Source: GCA-2862585 sp965277895
GTDB taxonomy: Bacteria; Bacteroidota; Bacteroidia; Flavobacteriales; UBA7312
Direction: 5' to 3'
NCBI GenBank assembly: GCA_965277895.1
Contig: CBDIDR010000001.1
Coordinates: 372,001-436,000 of the forward strand
DNA: 64,000 nucleotides
Positions within the stretch are counted from its first letter, which is position 1; every line of letters begins with the position of its first letter. A program made the translations under genes and the position numbers. This document shows, in pieces, positions 20,801 through 30,150 of the stretch. The notes under the pieces are model-generated. The model had not been told where the DNA came from. It did not search any database and saw only the letters and a list, made by a program, of their open reading frames with translations.

Positions 20801-23800
20801 AGAAGGAAACGATGACTGGCTTGCTTCAGCAGGCACATCGGCTGAAGATTCAGAATGGCTAGTGTATGATCAAGACACATGGGCTTATCTAGGCTCTCAT
20901 ACTAGCCCTTGTGATGCTAGTACAATATTTGGATGTACAGACACAAATGCTGATAATTATAACGCTGATGCAACAGATGATGACGGCTCGTGTACTTATC
21001 CATTAGTAGACGTTACAGTAAGTGTAGACATGAATATAGAAGGATTTGAATCCGGATCTACATGGGACGGTTTAGATGGAACAACTATGGCTATTAGATT
21101 AGACGGGGGTAGTTGGATAGCAATGTCTGATGCTGACGCTGATGGAGTTTGGGAATATACATTCTCAGGCGTTTATGCTTTTATAGAACATACATATAAT
21201 TTCAATGACGGATGGTACGAGTCTGGAGACAGCCTAGGAGATTGTGCTGGAGGAACTTTCGGAAACGACAGAACATTCACTGCTACTGAAAATTTAGTTG
21301 TTCCAACAGTATGTTGGGAGTCGTGCACACCTTGTCTTCAAGTATTAGGGTGTACAGACGTATTAGCATCTAATTACAATCCTGATGCTGTAGAAGATGA
21401 TGGCTCGTGTGAATACGATTGTATTGACCCTAACCTCATTGATCCTAATGTATTTTGCATAGAAATTTTCGACCCAGTATGTGGTTGCGATGAAGTCACT
21501 TATACAAACTCTTGCTTTGCGGAAGCAAGCGGTGTATTGTCATGGACTTCAGGAGAATGTAACTCTACTATTACTGGATGTACAGATGAACTTGCATCTA
21601 ATTACAACCCTAACGCTGTAGAAGATGACGGCTCGTGTGAATACGACTGTATTGACCCGAACTTAATTGATCCATTCGCATTTTGCCCGTTCATTTTCGA
21701 TCCAGTATGTGGTTGCGATGAGGTAACATATTCAAACTCTTGCTTTGCTGAGGCAAGTGGGGTTTTATCTTGGACACAAGGAGAATGCGGTTCAATTGTT
21801 TTAGGCTGTACTGACCCAACGGCTTCGAACTACAACCCTGACGCTACACAAGATGATGATTCGTGTATTTACCCACCAGCACCAATGCAATATCTTTTCT
21901 TCTCAGAATATGCAGAAGGAAGCAGCAACAATAAATACTTGGAAATATATAACCCAAGCTCTGAAACAGTTGATTTATCCGATTATGCTTTCCCTAGCAC
22001 ATCAAACGCACCTGATGTTCCTGGTGAGTATGAGTATTGGAATACCTTTGATGAAGGTGCTCAAATAGCACCTAACGGACTATATATTATAGCTCACCCA
22101 TCTTCGGATCCATACATATTAGATTTTGCAGATATGACTCATTCTTACTTGAGTAATGGTAACGACGGTTATGCCCTAGCCTACGGAACAGCAGACGACT
22201 ATATCTTAATTGATATGATTGGCGATTTCAATGCTGACCCAGGTAGTGGTTGGGATGTAGCTGGAGTAACCAACGGAACTAAAGACCATACATTAGTAAG
22301 AAAATGTTCAGTTGTTGAAGGTAATTCAGATTGGACCTCATCAGCAGGAACAACTGCTGACGATTCTGAATGGATTGTACTTGAGCAAAACGATTGGACA
22401 AATTTAGGAGCACATTCTACACCTTGTTCCGATGCAGTCTTTGGGTGTATAGATGAGGCCGCTTGTAATTTTGATGCAAATGCCACAGAGAACGATGGCT
22501 CATGCACACATCCTGAAGAAGGCTACGATTGTGAGGGCAACTGCCTGTATGGTGACCTTGACGGTGACGATATTTGTGACTGTGAAGAAATGGTTACACT
22601 TATTGTAGATTGTGGATGTGAATTTACTGCACCTTATACTTACACGGTATACTTTACGAATGTTGATGAAGAAAACTGTACAATTGAAGAAGATTGCTAT
22701 TGTGAATGTATAAATGATGCTGATGAGGATGGCATATGTGATGAAAATGAAATATTAGGTTGTACCGATGTCACCGCAGTTAATTATGATGAGAGCTCAA
22801 CAGATGATGATGGTAGTTGTTGCTACATTGATGTCGATGAAGATGGTATTTGCGATGCCGATGAAATTCAAGGCTGTACAGATCCAAATGCGGATAACTA
22901 TGACCCTAATGCAGGTCTTGATGACGGTAGCTGTACATTCTGTGGCGATTTCACAGCATTAATTTTAGCTACGTCAGACGCCACTACCATTGGAGGCACT
23001 AACGGAAGCGTACAAGCAACTGGACAAGGCGGTTCATCGAACTATGACGTAAATGTATATGATATGGATGGAGCCCCACAAAACCCATTTGCATTATCTG
23101 CAGGAGACTATACCGTTGCAGTAACAGACATTACCTCTAGCTGTATTTCAGAGATAGACTTCACTATTGGAGAACCTGCAGGAGCAGACCCATGTGATGT
23201 TGTTCCAACAGGCTTAACAGTGGATAATATTATTCACAATAGAATAACATTCAATTGGTCATCAACAGATGCTGCACCATCACACTATATGATTCGTTAC
23301 AGAGTAGTAGGCACAACAGACTGGACAGTAATCTCTGCCGGACCAATAAACACTACTGCCTTTAACGGTACAAGTAGAACACGTTACTTTATGGAGCCTG
23401 GTACTACTTACGAGTGGTCTATGAGAGCGAGAGTACTAAACGAAGACTTGACAATCAACTGTCAGTCGGATTGGTCAGCTAACTCAGAGTACACCACTTT
23501 ACCAGCTTGTCCTAACTTAGATAACCTTTCAGTATCTACAGAAGCAAATTGGGTAACTTTCTTTGCCGATGCACCATCTGGAGAGTGGGGCGTATGGCAG
23601 TCAAAAGGAAAGATGCGTGAGTTAGGTGCTAACAACTTCCGCTATGTCAATGGTGATTCTGAAGGAAACATCAATGGCTTGAAAGGAAACTTTACAGCGA
23701 GTACAGATTACGAATGGCACACTAAAGCATGGTGTACAGGAAACGTAGACGAAGATGGCAACTCAGACCCAATGTATCATTCGGGATGGGGTGACTTCTC

Positions 23801-24392
23801 AGCCTTCAGTACTGAAGCAGCCTGTGATAAGATGCCAATGAACTTAACAACAAGTTCCAACGGAGCTAATACGGCAGTAATTATGTCTTGGGACACACCA
23901 GAGAGTGGCGCACCAGACCATTACTTCCTCGAGATGACTAATGTAACAACGGGAGCAGTTTACGAATGGAATGATATACCAGGAACGGCTACTTCTCAAA
24001 CCAAGTTCAACCAAAACCCAGGAGACGAGATTTCTTGGAGAATAAGAGGAGCTTGTGGTACAAACGGTACATCATGGGCAACCATTTTCTCACAGCCTGT
24101 AACATACACATTAGGTGGTGAAAGAGTAGCTGCTGAAGTAGTATCTGGACTAGATGTATATCCAAATCCGTCAAGAGATATCTTTAACATTAGCTTTAGC
24201 ACTAAGACATCACAGACGGTGAATGTACAAGTGGTTAACCTATTGGGAGAAGTGGTTTACACTGAAGAATTGGTAGACTTTGAAGGATATCACCAGACGC
24301 TTGTAGACATGAATGGCAAACCAAAAGGGGTGTATTTCTTAGAAATTACCACACTAAACGGAAGTATCAATCAAAAGATAGTGCTTCAGTAA
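17898..24392 (+). CDS. Multi-domain lamin-tail / Kazal / fibronectin T9SS protein
   Basis: 2,164 aa. Signal peptide 1-20 (ends NYSFAQ). Seen: an N-terminal jelly-roll-like part (24-200), Ig-like segments (~205-290 and ~484-565), lamin-tail domains at ~296, ~571, ~816 and ~1331 (FFSEYAEGSSNNKYLEIYN), nine GCTD...NYNP...DDGSC acidic repeats, an E-set-like domain at ~1038-1148, two Kazal-like domains (~1173-1220 and ~1249-1297; FDPVCGCDEVTYTNSC), an SprB-like segment (~1683-1760), three fibronectin III-like domains (~1768-2070) and a type A T9SS tail (VYPNPSRD). The 3' ~1.3 kb is almost identical to the gene at 46047. Role inferred: a large surface protein that could bind glycans or protect against proteases. 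It precedes the glucan operon but is separated from it by a terminator. Confidence 0.85.
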   Translation: MKRFLLLLISLVSANYSFAQIPIAVQGFESGDNWSYTASPEFYNFGNGDVFGIIEGEYQGMSATTGSNFLALHDLANPNVVEGETSSYYHYMTFSTLMIPQPSPEDLKLSFKYISHEFDGSDYMAYELQFDDSDNWYSAWDNSVDTTYEFSEYLQKDTDGEWILHTVDIPDTVSYIRFRIGGYQNGGGDWAGIDDIFLYFDSEGDFIPPNVTDASIITDQQIILTFDEVVQSATALVEGYDIQSSSLNSEGTQLTINLASSLVDGDFFTISTEATDIAGNPNTITTENLVHNDFVGDLVITEINYNDPGPYDNLDFIEIYNNGDEAYPLGGLAFNAGVNINFTEYTLEAGEYIIVAQPAYFLNDACGSLTYGCGFQSYFGFAPDFEIASGYLGTGTLTCVNTVGETVITVDFDDSGDWPTGVFNGYSIVLCDPSSDMNDPLNWELSSSIQYAVNPEESVLSAMGLSGYTQYNADPGAPCPLGDVLPPVVINIYAQDAQTVVVVYDEAISVDGTYDGIEVSSSIISGDTVTLTLSTPLVLGSAYPVTISGTTDAAGNAMQGYGVDLFYNTVSNLFFSEYAEGSGSNKYLEIYNASDATVDLSFYALANTSNAPSDTGVYEFWSQFPDSSFVAPGEIFIVADGGADSLIASQTDWVKPYLSNGDDGYALVFGSGPSSPVDPETGGYIIVDFIGDWNGDPGSGWEVAGEPSATKDHTLVRKCSVEGGNDDWLASAGTSAEDSEWLVLEINDWSNLGQHETPCPDNIFGCTDEAASNFNSTATDDDGSCIYLGCTDETATNYDPIAQTDDGSCVYPLEPAVNLFFSEYAEGSSNNKYLEIYNPTSDTVSLQNYAFPSVGNAPDVPGEYEYWNDFPQNAVILPNDVYVIAHPSADASILAFADTTHQYLSNGDDGYALVYGYEPSTATDPETAGYVILDFIGDWNGDPGSGWDVAGESDATKDHTLVRKCSVEEGNDDWLASAGTSAEDSEWLVYDQDTWAYLGSHTSPCDASTIFGCTDTNADNYNADATDDDGSCTYPLVDVTVSVDMNIEGFESGSTWDGLDGTTMAIRLDGGSWIAMSDADADGVWEYTFSGVYAFIEHTYNFNDGWYESGDSLGDCAGGTFGNDRTFTATENLVVPTVCWESCTPCLQVLGCTDVLASNYNPDAVEDDGSCEYDCIDPNLIDPNVFCIEIFDPVCGCDEVTYTNSCFAEASGVLSWTSGECNSTITGCTDELASNYNPNAVEDDGSCEYDCIDPNLIDPFAFCPFIFDPVCGCDEVTYSNSCFAEASGVLSWTQGECGSIVLGCTDPTASNYNPDATQDDDSCIYPPAPMQYLFFSEYAEGSSNNKYLEIYNPSSETVDLSDYAFPSTSNAPDVPGEYEYWNTFDEGAQIAPNGLYIIAHPSSDPYILDFADMTHSYLSNGNDGYALAYGTADDYILIDMIGDFNADPGSGWDVAGVTNGTKDHTLVRKCSVVEGNSDWTSSAGTTADDSEWIVLEQNDWTNLGAHSTPCSDAVFGCIDEAACNFDANATENDGSCTHPEEGYDCEGNCLYGDLDGDDICDCEEMVTLIVDCGCEFTAPYTYTVYFTNVDEENCTIEEDCYCECINDADEDGICDENEILGCTDVTAVNYDESSTDDDGSCCYIDVDEDGICDADEIQGCTDPNADNYDPNAGLDDGSCTFCGDFTALILATSDATTIGGTNGSVQATGQGGSSNYDVNVYDMDGAPQNPFALSAGDYTVAVTDITSSCISEIDFTIGEPAGADPCDVVPTGLTVDNIIHNRITFNWSSTDAAPSHYMIRYRVVGTTDWTVISAGPINTTAFNGTSRTRYFMEPGTTYEWSMRARVLNEDLTINCQSDWSANSEYTTLPACPNLDNLSVSTEANWVTFFADAPSGEWGVWQSKGKMRELGANNFRYVNGDSEGNINGLKGNFTASTDYEWHTKAWCTGNVDEDGNSDPMYHSGWGDFSAFSTEAACDKMPMNLTTSSNGANTAVIMSWDTPESGAPDHYFLEMTNVTTGAVYEWNDIPGTATSQTKFNQNPGDEISWRIRGACGTNGTSWATIFSQPVTYTLGGERVAAEVVSGLDVYPNPSRDIFNISFSTKTSQTVNVQVVNLLGEVVYTEELVDFEGYHQTLVDMNGKPKGVYFLEITTLNGSINQKIVLQ

Positions 24393-24410
24393 GATTTAGA
24401 TTTGACTTTT
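23099..24410 (+). repeat. Long repeat copy A (direct with 49382, inverted to 34828)
   Basis: It encodes the SprB/FN3/T9SS tail of the upstream gene. Aligned at an offset of 26,283 it matches 49382-50693 with only a handful of differences (e.g. t/c at 23099, 'ctactgcc'/'ctacagcc', and a few after the stop). Similarity runs about 20 bp past the stop codon, so the shared unit is DNA, not just a domain. About 0.94 kb of it (23230-24173) also occurs inverted at 34828-35770. Confidence 0.92.
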
Positions 24411-24413
24411 TAT

Positions 24414-24440
24414 AAGCCCAAGCACCCCGCTTGGGCTTTT
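24414..24440 (+). terminator. Rho-independent terminator after the lamin-tail protein
   Basis: A 10-bp stem AAGCCCAAGC / GCTTGGGCTT with loop ACCCC is followed by TTATTTT. It separates the 17898 gene from the glucan operon, and it overlaps a possible but unlikely TTG start at 24431. Confidence 0.85.
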
Positions 24441-24458
24441 ATTTTAACGATATTTGGT

Positions 24459-24466
24459 TATCTTTG
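24459..24466 (+). promoter_or_regulatory. -7 promoter box of the plus-strand glucan operon
   Basis: TATCTTTG fits TAnnTTTG. It lies just after the terminator and 28 bp before the GTG at 24494, which supports that start for the first gene. Confidence 0.55.
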
Positions 24467-24493
24467 TGTAAACTTTACAATAAGTTCATTTTA

Positions 24494-26368
24494 GTGTTCA
24501 AAAAAACAGCCTTACTTTTTAGTATTCTACTCTTTTCCTCAACTGCTTATACCCAAGCTTTTGTAGAAAGTAAACCTGACGTATTTAAAAAATTAAATAT
24601 TTCAGGCTCTTATAGATTTTTCCTTCAACACAGGCAATTTGTTAATCCATATATCACCGGAGTAAATGGTTTAGATACCAACCGGCTTGTCAAAAGAGCC
24701 ATATTAGTTGGTGATGCCACACAACTTCCTGAGCTTACCTTAAACATAAATGCTAACCCTAGTAAAAATGTATCTTTTGGTACAGATTTAACATTTTGGA
24801 ATCAACAAACGGGACAGTTTGATTATTTCAGAGGGATGAATTTAGGGGTAAACTTATACGGATCTTTCAAGACCCCTATTGGAAACTATAATATCAAGAC
24901 AGGTGGTATTCATTGGTTAAGGCTTAGTCGATTTACAATGAAAGCTGCGGAAGGCTTTAATAGATACACCCTTTTTGATAGAAACCCTTGGGACCCTCAG
25001 TATGCTAAATTTAGTCAGCGTTATTCGGATTACTACGATAGGGGTAGTGTACAGCAAGATGTACGCTGGGGTAACAAAGCATTTCAAGGGTTTGCCTTAG
25101 ATGGAGGAGAATTACCTTATGGATTAAACTTTACATTTTTATATGGTAAGGCAGAATCAAGTGGTTCACAATTTAACGCTGTAGACAATAACACCTATGA
25201 CCAATCCCCACAATTCTTAAACACACAATTTTATTCTTCACTTCTACCTTCCTATATTCTAGGTGGTCGATTAACAAAATTATTAGAAAAAGGAGACATA
25301 AGTTTTAATACCATAAGTGGTTATTCGTATTTAGACTCAACAGGAACCGATATGAATAACTATGAGTTACACTCTTTAGATTATTTATATAAATCTAAAA
25401 ACTTTGTTTTTGTTGGAGAGTTAGGCTTATCAAAATTCAATGATTTAGATTATGATATTGCCTTAGCTACTAAATTTAAAACCACAAAGGAGCTTACCTA
25501 TTTACCACTCGATGTTGAATACTTTTATATAGGAAAGAATGTATACAACAATAATTCTGAAATATTAAATTCTTCCATTGAAGACTCACAACCTACTGAC
25601 CCAGCACAAGGAGGAGTATTATCACAAAATGGAAGTGCAATGATGGGTGTAGGAAGTTTAGCAAATAACCGAACAGGACTTTCCATAAATACTGAGTTTA
25701 AAGTCAAAAAATTGAAAGTTAATTTTGGTCAAACGGTTTCTAAAGAACTCGAACGCATTACATCAAAACTAACTTATGGCAGAAAGGTAAATTCACTAAC
25801 CTTCTCAGAATTTTACCGATGGGAATACCCATCATCAGTTGGTCCGTATAGTCGAATAAGCAAAATATTTAGAGGGGTTTATGAAACCGTTGAGTTAGAT
25901 AATGTGCGTCAGGGGCAAATCATTGAGGACAAGTATTTCAACAGCGTAGAGCTGCAAGCTAAGTACGAATATCGATTTAAAAAATACAATTCCTATTGCT
26001 TCTATTTAGCCTCATTTAACTCTGCACAATCAAAGTTTTCTCCTTTTGTAGTGTTAAATGAAGACGCTTATATAAGGCATTATGTTCATGAGTTTGAAAA
26101 TTATTTATCCATGAACTCAAGGACTATCTTAACGACTTATTTAGGAGTTGAAAGAGTTATTGGAAATTACCAAACAGACATTAATGACCAAACATTTATG
26201 CCAAGATTTCAAACGACTTTAGGTATAGGTCTTGGTATTGATTACAGTTTATCAAGAAACACAGCACTGTATTTGCGTCATCGTTATTTTTCTTTTGAAG
26301 ACAGAAACTTTGTCTTGGATAATAACAATGGCCATGAAACAACGCTAGAAATAAAAGTTACTTTTTAA
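24494..26368 (+). CDS. Putative outer-membrane beta-barrel protein, first gene of glucan operon
   Basis: About 624 aa from GTG 24494. This start gives a clean signal peptide (fMet-FKKTALLFSILLFSSTAYTQ). The frame is open back to TTG 24431, but that lies inside the preceding terminator. Seen: alternating hydrophobic/aromatic strands (e.g. YRFFLQHRQF, NIKTGGIHWLRLSRF, LYLRHRYFSFEDRNF) and a C-terminal ETTLEIKVTF ending in Phe, as expected for an outer-membrane barrel. No SusC-type TonB box or plug is visible. It lies 10 bp before a second barrel candidate. Inferred role: outer-membrane channel or surface barrel for glucan oligomers. I do not recognise the family by name. Confidence 0.65.
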   Translation: MFKKTALLFSILLFSSTAYTQAFVESKPDVFKKLNISGSYRFFLQHRQFVNPYITGVNGLDTNRLVKRAILVGDATQLPELTLNINANPSKNVSFGTDLTFWNQQTGQFDYFRGMNLGVNLYGSFKTPIGNYNIKTGGIHWLRLSRFTMKAAEGFNRYTLFDRNPWDPQYAKFSQRYSDYYDRGSVQQDVRWGNKAFQGFALDGGELPYGLNFTFLYGKAESSGSQFNAVDNNTYDQSPQFLNTQFYSSLLPSYILGGRLTKLLEKGDISFNTISGYSYLDSTGTDMNNYELHSLDYLYKSKNFVFVGELGLSKFNDLDYDIALATKFKTTKELTYLPLDVEYFYIGKNVYNNNSEILNSSIEDSQPTDPAQGGVLSQNGSAMMGVGSLANNRTGLSINTEFKVKKLKVNFGQTVSKELERITSKLTYGRKVNSLTFSEFYRWEYPSSVGPYSRISKIFRGVYETVELDNVRQGQIIEDKYFNSVELQAKYEYRFKKYNSYCFYLASFNSAQSKFSPFVVLNEDAYIRHYVHEFENYLSMNSRTILTTYLGVERVIGNYQTDINDQTFMPRFQTTLGIGLGIDYSLSRNTALYLRHRYFSFEDRNFVLDNNNGHETTLEIKVTF

Positions 26369-26378
26369 AACATAAAAT

Positions 26379-28049
26379 ATGAGATTAATCGGTATATGTT
26401 TTTGTGTTCTCATCGCCATTAATTTGGAGGCACAAGAGAGATTAAAAAAAATGGAGTTTTATGGAGTCGCCAAAACAAATGTTTTGCATCAATCATATGA
26501 TGTTGAAGGCGATACCACTAATATTTCCAAAGCAAATTATGGACATTCATTAATTGATTTGGGAATTTTATTGAGACCAACAGCTACCACTGAAGTAGCT
26601 ACAGAACTTCGAATTAGAAATGAACTGGGTGGATTTTGGGGAAGCTCTGTTACCTATGGTATAAGACGACTAACACTAAAAGGAGTGGTTAATGATGCCA
26701 TTCGTTACAAAATAGGAGATCTTGATTTAGAAATGACACCTTATACTCTTTATAATAACGGTTATCAAGATGTAGTCAATGAAGCTACTGTTTTTCAAAT
26801 GGCACGTGATGTTGTTGATTATGAATACTATTTTACTGGCAACGCTTGGCGACAACAAGGTATTCAATCCGATTTCGGATTTGACCTTAACAACAACACA
26901 TTCAACTCTTTGGACGTAAATATTTTTACCGTCAGAAACAGAACGCCAGATTACAATTCGTCATCCCCTGAACGTTTATTTACAGGAGGGCAGTTAGCAT
27001 TAAACACCACTTATGGACAATTAAAGATGCATTCAGCTAACCTTCATGATTTACAGAATACAGTTAACGATATTAGCTTATACTACAATTCGGTAAATTC
27101 TCTTTCAGCAAGCGTTCAGCTACCAGAGTTACCAAAATTTACCTTGGATTATGAAGGTGGTATTTCAAAAGCGAATTACGATGATTTAGTTGCTGGTACT
27201 CAAATAACTATTAATGATTACTACTGGAATTTTGGTTTAAGTTATAAATCAAGCGACAAACTTAAATTTAGAGTTAACGCTATAAATACAGGACCACAAT
27301 TCCGATCCCCATCTGCTCAAACAGTTCGTTTAGGGTATTCGTCTGGCAGCAATATATTCCCAACAATAGGAAACGATTTGGCAATTAGAAAAATGGGGCT
27401 GTTGGATTACCTATACAATGATGTTATGTACAACAGAACATTTGATGATAGATTAGATACATACAACCCTGCTTTTAGTAATGTTATGCCTTATGGATTG
27501 GCAACGCCTAACCGAAAAGGATTTAGCCTTAGCCTAGATGAATATAAAATTGAAGATAAGCTAGAACTGTCTTCTGATGTTCATCTTGTTTCAGAGATAG
27601 TAGGTTCAGGAACAACTAATCTAAAATCCTTTTTCAAGGCTACAGCAAAAGCCAACTACCACTACAAGAAATGGTCAGTAAACGCAGGTCTAACGCACGA
27701 AAGCACCTCAAGAGACGGGGAATCTTTTGAAGCGATTGACCTAAGCACCATGTTAATTGATTTTGGTCTAGACTTTGATATTTCAGAAAATATAGCATTA
27801 CTATTTGGCTCAAAATACCATACTGCAAATGGGAATGAGTTAGTAGCTGTTTACGATAATTATAACAACCCTTTACTATTTGAACCGGTGAGCTTCAACG
27901 AGAATAAGCAAATGTTGAATGCATTAGGGCTTATGGTTCAGTTTAGCGAACGCTCTACCCTTACGGCATCTGCGAGTACTTTTTCTCAAGTTGATGAGCG
28001 TGACTATAAACTCAATCAATTTCAAATACTGTACAGATTAAATTTTTAA
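26379..28049 (+). CDS. Putative outer-membrane beta-barrel protein, second gene of glucan operon
   Basis: 556 aa with a signal peptide (MRLIGICFCVLIAINLEAQ). The body alternates polar and aromatic residues in short strands (TEVATELRIRNELGGFW, YKIGDLDLEMTPYTLYNN) and ends FQILYRLNF, with a terminal Phe typical of BamA-inserted barrels. No catalytic motif is seen. It lies 10 bp after the previous barrel gene and 3 bp before a lipoprotein gene, so it is co-transcribed with the glucan enzymes. It may form an outer-membrane pore or a pair with gene 24494. Function is inferred only from context. Confidence 0.62.
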   Translation: MRLIGICFCVLIAINLEAQERLKKMEFYGVAKTNVLHQSYDVEGDTTNISKANYGHSLIDLGILLRPTATTEVATELRIRNELGGFWGSSVTYGIRRLTLKGVVNDAIRYKIGDLDLEMTPYTLYNNGYQDVVNEATVFQMARDVVDYEYYFTGNAWRQQGIQSDFGFDLNNNTFNSLDVNIFTVRNRTPDYNSSSPERLFTGGQLALNTTYGQLKMHSANLHDLQNTVNDISLYYNSVNSLSASVQLPELPKFTLDYEGGISKANYDDLVAGTQITINDYYWNFGLSYKSSDKLKFRVNAINTGPQFRSPSAQTVRLGYSSGSNIFPTIGNDLAIRKMGLLDYLYNDVMYNRTFDDRLDTYNPAFSNVMPYGLATPNRKGFSLSLDEYKIEDKLELSSDVHLVSEIVGSGTTNLKSFFKATAKANYHYKKWSVNAGLTHESTSRDGESFEAIDLSTMLIDFGLDFDISENIALLFGSKYHTANGNELVAVYDNYNNPLLFEPVSFNENKQMLNALGLMVQFSERSTLTASASTFSQVDERDYKLNQFQILYRLNF

Positions 28050-28052
28050 GAT

Positions 28053-29057
28053 ATGAGAAACATAATTTACATATTCATAGCCGTTGTTTTTCTTTCATGC
28101 GGCAGAGAAAAGCCTGACTTTTTAGGCGGTAGCCTAAACGATCAATTTGGCGAACTATTAGTTTTAGATTCATTAAGATCTAGCACCACGGACTTTAATT
28201 TTTCAACCGTCTCACCACGATTTTTTGAGGCACAATGGTCAAAAAACCTGAACTGGCAATTGGATGTTGTTGGCGTTCAAAGTGGTGCAACAAAGAGCTT
28301 TTCTGGCTTTTCTAGTAAAATAGATATTGATAATACATCATGGAACGGAAATGCTAATGATTTCCCTTCATTCCTTACCGAAAGCTGTGTGGCAACACTC
28401 ATTTTAGCGGATAATATGGATACCATAACAATGTCAATACCAGTAACTATCTCTGAGTTAAAACCTCTACAAGACAATTTGATGTTAGTAGCGGATTTTG
28501 AGGAAGGGATGCCCGTAAACACTATTAAATTTGTTCAGCAAGGCGAGTCAATGACATTTGATATTACGTCTGGACAAGCCGCTAACGGAACAAGCTACTA
28601 TGCCATGGGTGGCATAGTCAATTGGGATTACTACTTAGGAAGTATAAAAGTTCCTGTTGAAACGGAAGATTACACCAATGTATCTCCATTATTATTGTAT
28701 TTTAATATGGCAGTAATAGGCGGTGCTCTTGGTGAAGTGCCAGCAAATCAGTTCATGAAAATATACTTGAGAGAGGATGATGGAGAAAGGTATTCTTATG
28801 AAATAAACCCAGTGAACTGGGATACGTGGAGGTTAGTTTCTATTCCTTATTCGGAATTTGTATTGGAATCAGATGCTGCTAATAACACTAAAGATCCAGG
28901 TACAATAAACCAAATAGAAATAATGAGTTTGTCATGCCCATCAGGACCCGGAACCATTGTAGGGGGAGGAACAGCATGTCCTGAAAATATGGGATTACAA
29001 GTTAAAACAGATATTGATTTTATAGCATTTTCAACGAATGAAAGTTATCAACCTTAA
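28053..29057 (+). CDS. Surface lipoprotein of the glucan operon, unknown function
   Basis: 334 aa. Lipobox VVFLSC (Cys ~16) after a short hydrophobic leader. It has an Ig-like stretch (~45-145; ISELKPLQDNLMLVADFEEG) and then a jelly-roll-like part (~145-330) with VNWDYYLGSIKVP, MKIYLRED and a C-terminal KTDIDFIAFSTNESY, which resembles carbohydrate-binding beta-sandwiches. The 3' end overlaps the next lipoprotein by 20 bp. In position it could replace a SusD/SusE-type glycan-binding lipoprotein, but no SusD helices are seen. Family not recognised. Confidence 0.62.
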   Translation: MRNIIYIFIAVVFLSCGREKPDFLGGSLNDQFGELLVLDSLRSSTTDFNFSTVSPRFFEAQWSKNLNWQLDVVGVQSGATKSFSGFSSKIDIDNTSWNGNANDFPSFLTESCVATLILADNMDTITMSIPVTISELKPLQDNLMLVADFEEGMPVNTIKFVQQGESMTFDITSGQAANGTSYYAMGGIVNWDYYLGSIKVPVETEDYTNVSPLLLYFNMAVIGGALGEVPANQFMKIYLREDDGERYSYEINPVNWDTWRLVSIPYSEFVLESDAANNTKDPGTINQIEIMSLSCPSGPGTIVGGGTACPENMGLQVKTDIDFIAFSTNESYQP

Positions 29058-30150
29058 TATTTTATTTGCACTATTATTCTTGACGGCTTGCGTAGAGTTT
29101 AAGCCCATTGCCGTCTATGATATAGAGCCAGAAGTGGACAACTCTCAGCAAGAAAAAGTCTTTTTTGATGAGTCTTTAGGCTTATTATGGCTAGAACTCA
29201 AAACCTGTGCCGAATTTAAAATAGTTAAAGAAGACAACAGTAATGTTATTCTGTTAGATTGGAATAAACAAGGGTGTGATTGGGTAGGATTTGGTAACAG
29301 TTGGTCAAGCTTTATCGCCGATGATATCAGCGAAAACCTTGATAGTTCAGCCATATCGTTTAGAGTAAAAGCCGTAGAAACAGAGCAAAAGTCAATTCCT
29401 TTTGTGATTGGACTTGAAGATTACGGTGGAGGAAATAGTTATGTATTTTCAGATTTTAAATCCTTTGCAAATAGGCTAAGTATTACCAAAGACGAATGGA
29501 CGACTATTAATATTCCACTTTCTAATTATGACTTTAGTTATAATGGAGTAGACCCAACCAACATCAAGCAAATGATTATACAGCTTGAGGGAGCAGGAAA
29601 GGTATATTTGGATGACATTAAGCTTATTCCGTTTACACCACAACAATACAATCAAATGCTTGCGGATGTTGAGGCGATGAAGCCAAAAGGAAATCCAAAT
29701 CAAAATATTTATCCATCAAACTTTCAAGAGTTAGCATGGAATATTGGGATAAACGATTGCAATGAATTAGCCGAGATAGACAACCAAATACATTGGAAAT
29801 GGAACGCCTGTGATTTTTTCAATAGATGGGGCTTTAACTGGAATAATTGGCATGCATTTAATCTTAGAGGAATAGAAGATAAGACCGCATTACAACTTAA
29901 ACTGTCTGCTGACTATTCTCCGTTTTCTGTTTTGTTAGAAGATTATACGGGCAAATCGTCAGAGGTTGAAGCCAAAAACTATAACCCACAAATAATAGGA
30001 GATTCTGTTTCAGTATTAAATATTCCTCTAGCAGATTTCGATTTGTCAAAAAAAGAATTTGTATTGGATAGAATGAAACAGTTTCAACTTATAGGAGGAG
30101 CTGAAGGAGGCGAAATGGTGATTTATGAAATGAAGTTAGTAAAACGATGA
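29038..30150 (+). CDS. Surface lipoprotein with two putative carbohydrate-binding beta-sandwiches
   Basis: 370 aa. Lipobox LFLTAC (Cys ~18). Two related halves can be seen: one with NSWSSFIADDISENLDSSAISFRVKA and VYLDDIKLIPF, the other with NNWHAFNLRGIEDKTALQLKLSA and VIYEMKLVKR. Each has the pattern of a CBM-like jelly roll that ends in a 'yldDIkl' strand. It overlaps its neighbours (20 bp upstream, 4 bp ATGA downstream), so translation is coupled. Likely a glycan-binding surface lipoprotein for the adjacent GH16; the ligand is inferred from the locus. Confidence 0.65.
   Translation: MKVINLNILFALLFLTACVEFKPIAVYDIEPEVDNSQQEKVFFDESLGLLWLELKTCAEFKIVKEDNSNVILLDWNKQGCDWVGFGNSWSSFIADDISENLDSSAISFRVKAVETEQKSIPFVIGLEDYGGGNSYVFSDFKSFANRLSITKDEWTTINIPLSNYDFSYNGVDPTNIKQMIIQLEGAGKVYLDDIKLIPFTPQQYNQMLADVEAMKPKGNPNQNIYPSNFQELAWNIGINDCNELAEIDNQIHWKWNACDFFNRWGFNWNNWHAFNLRGIEDKTALQLKLSADYSPFSVLLEDYTGKSSEVEAKNYNPQIIGDSVSVLNIPLADFDLSKKEFVLDRMKQFQLIGGAEGGEMVIYEMKLVKR

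Noticed and set aside
24431..24493. Longer TTG start for the first barrel gene.
   Set aside because: It lies inside the upstream terminator hairpin and before the -7 box; the GTG at 24494 gives a proper signal peptide.
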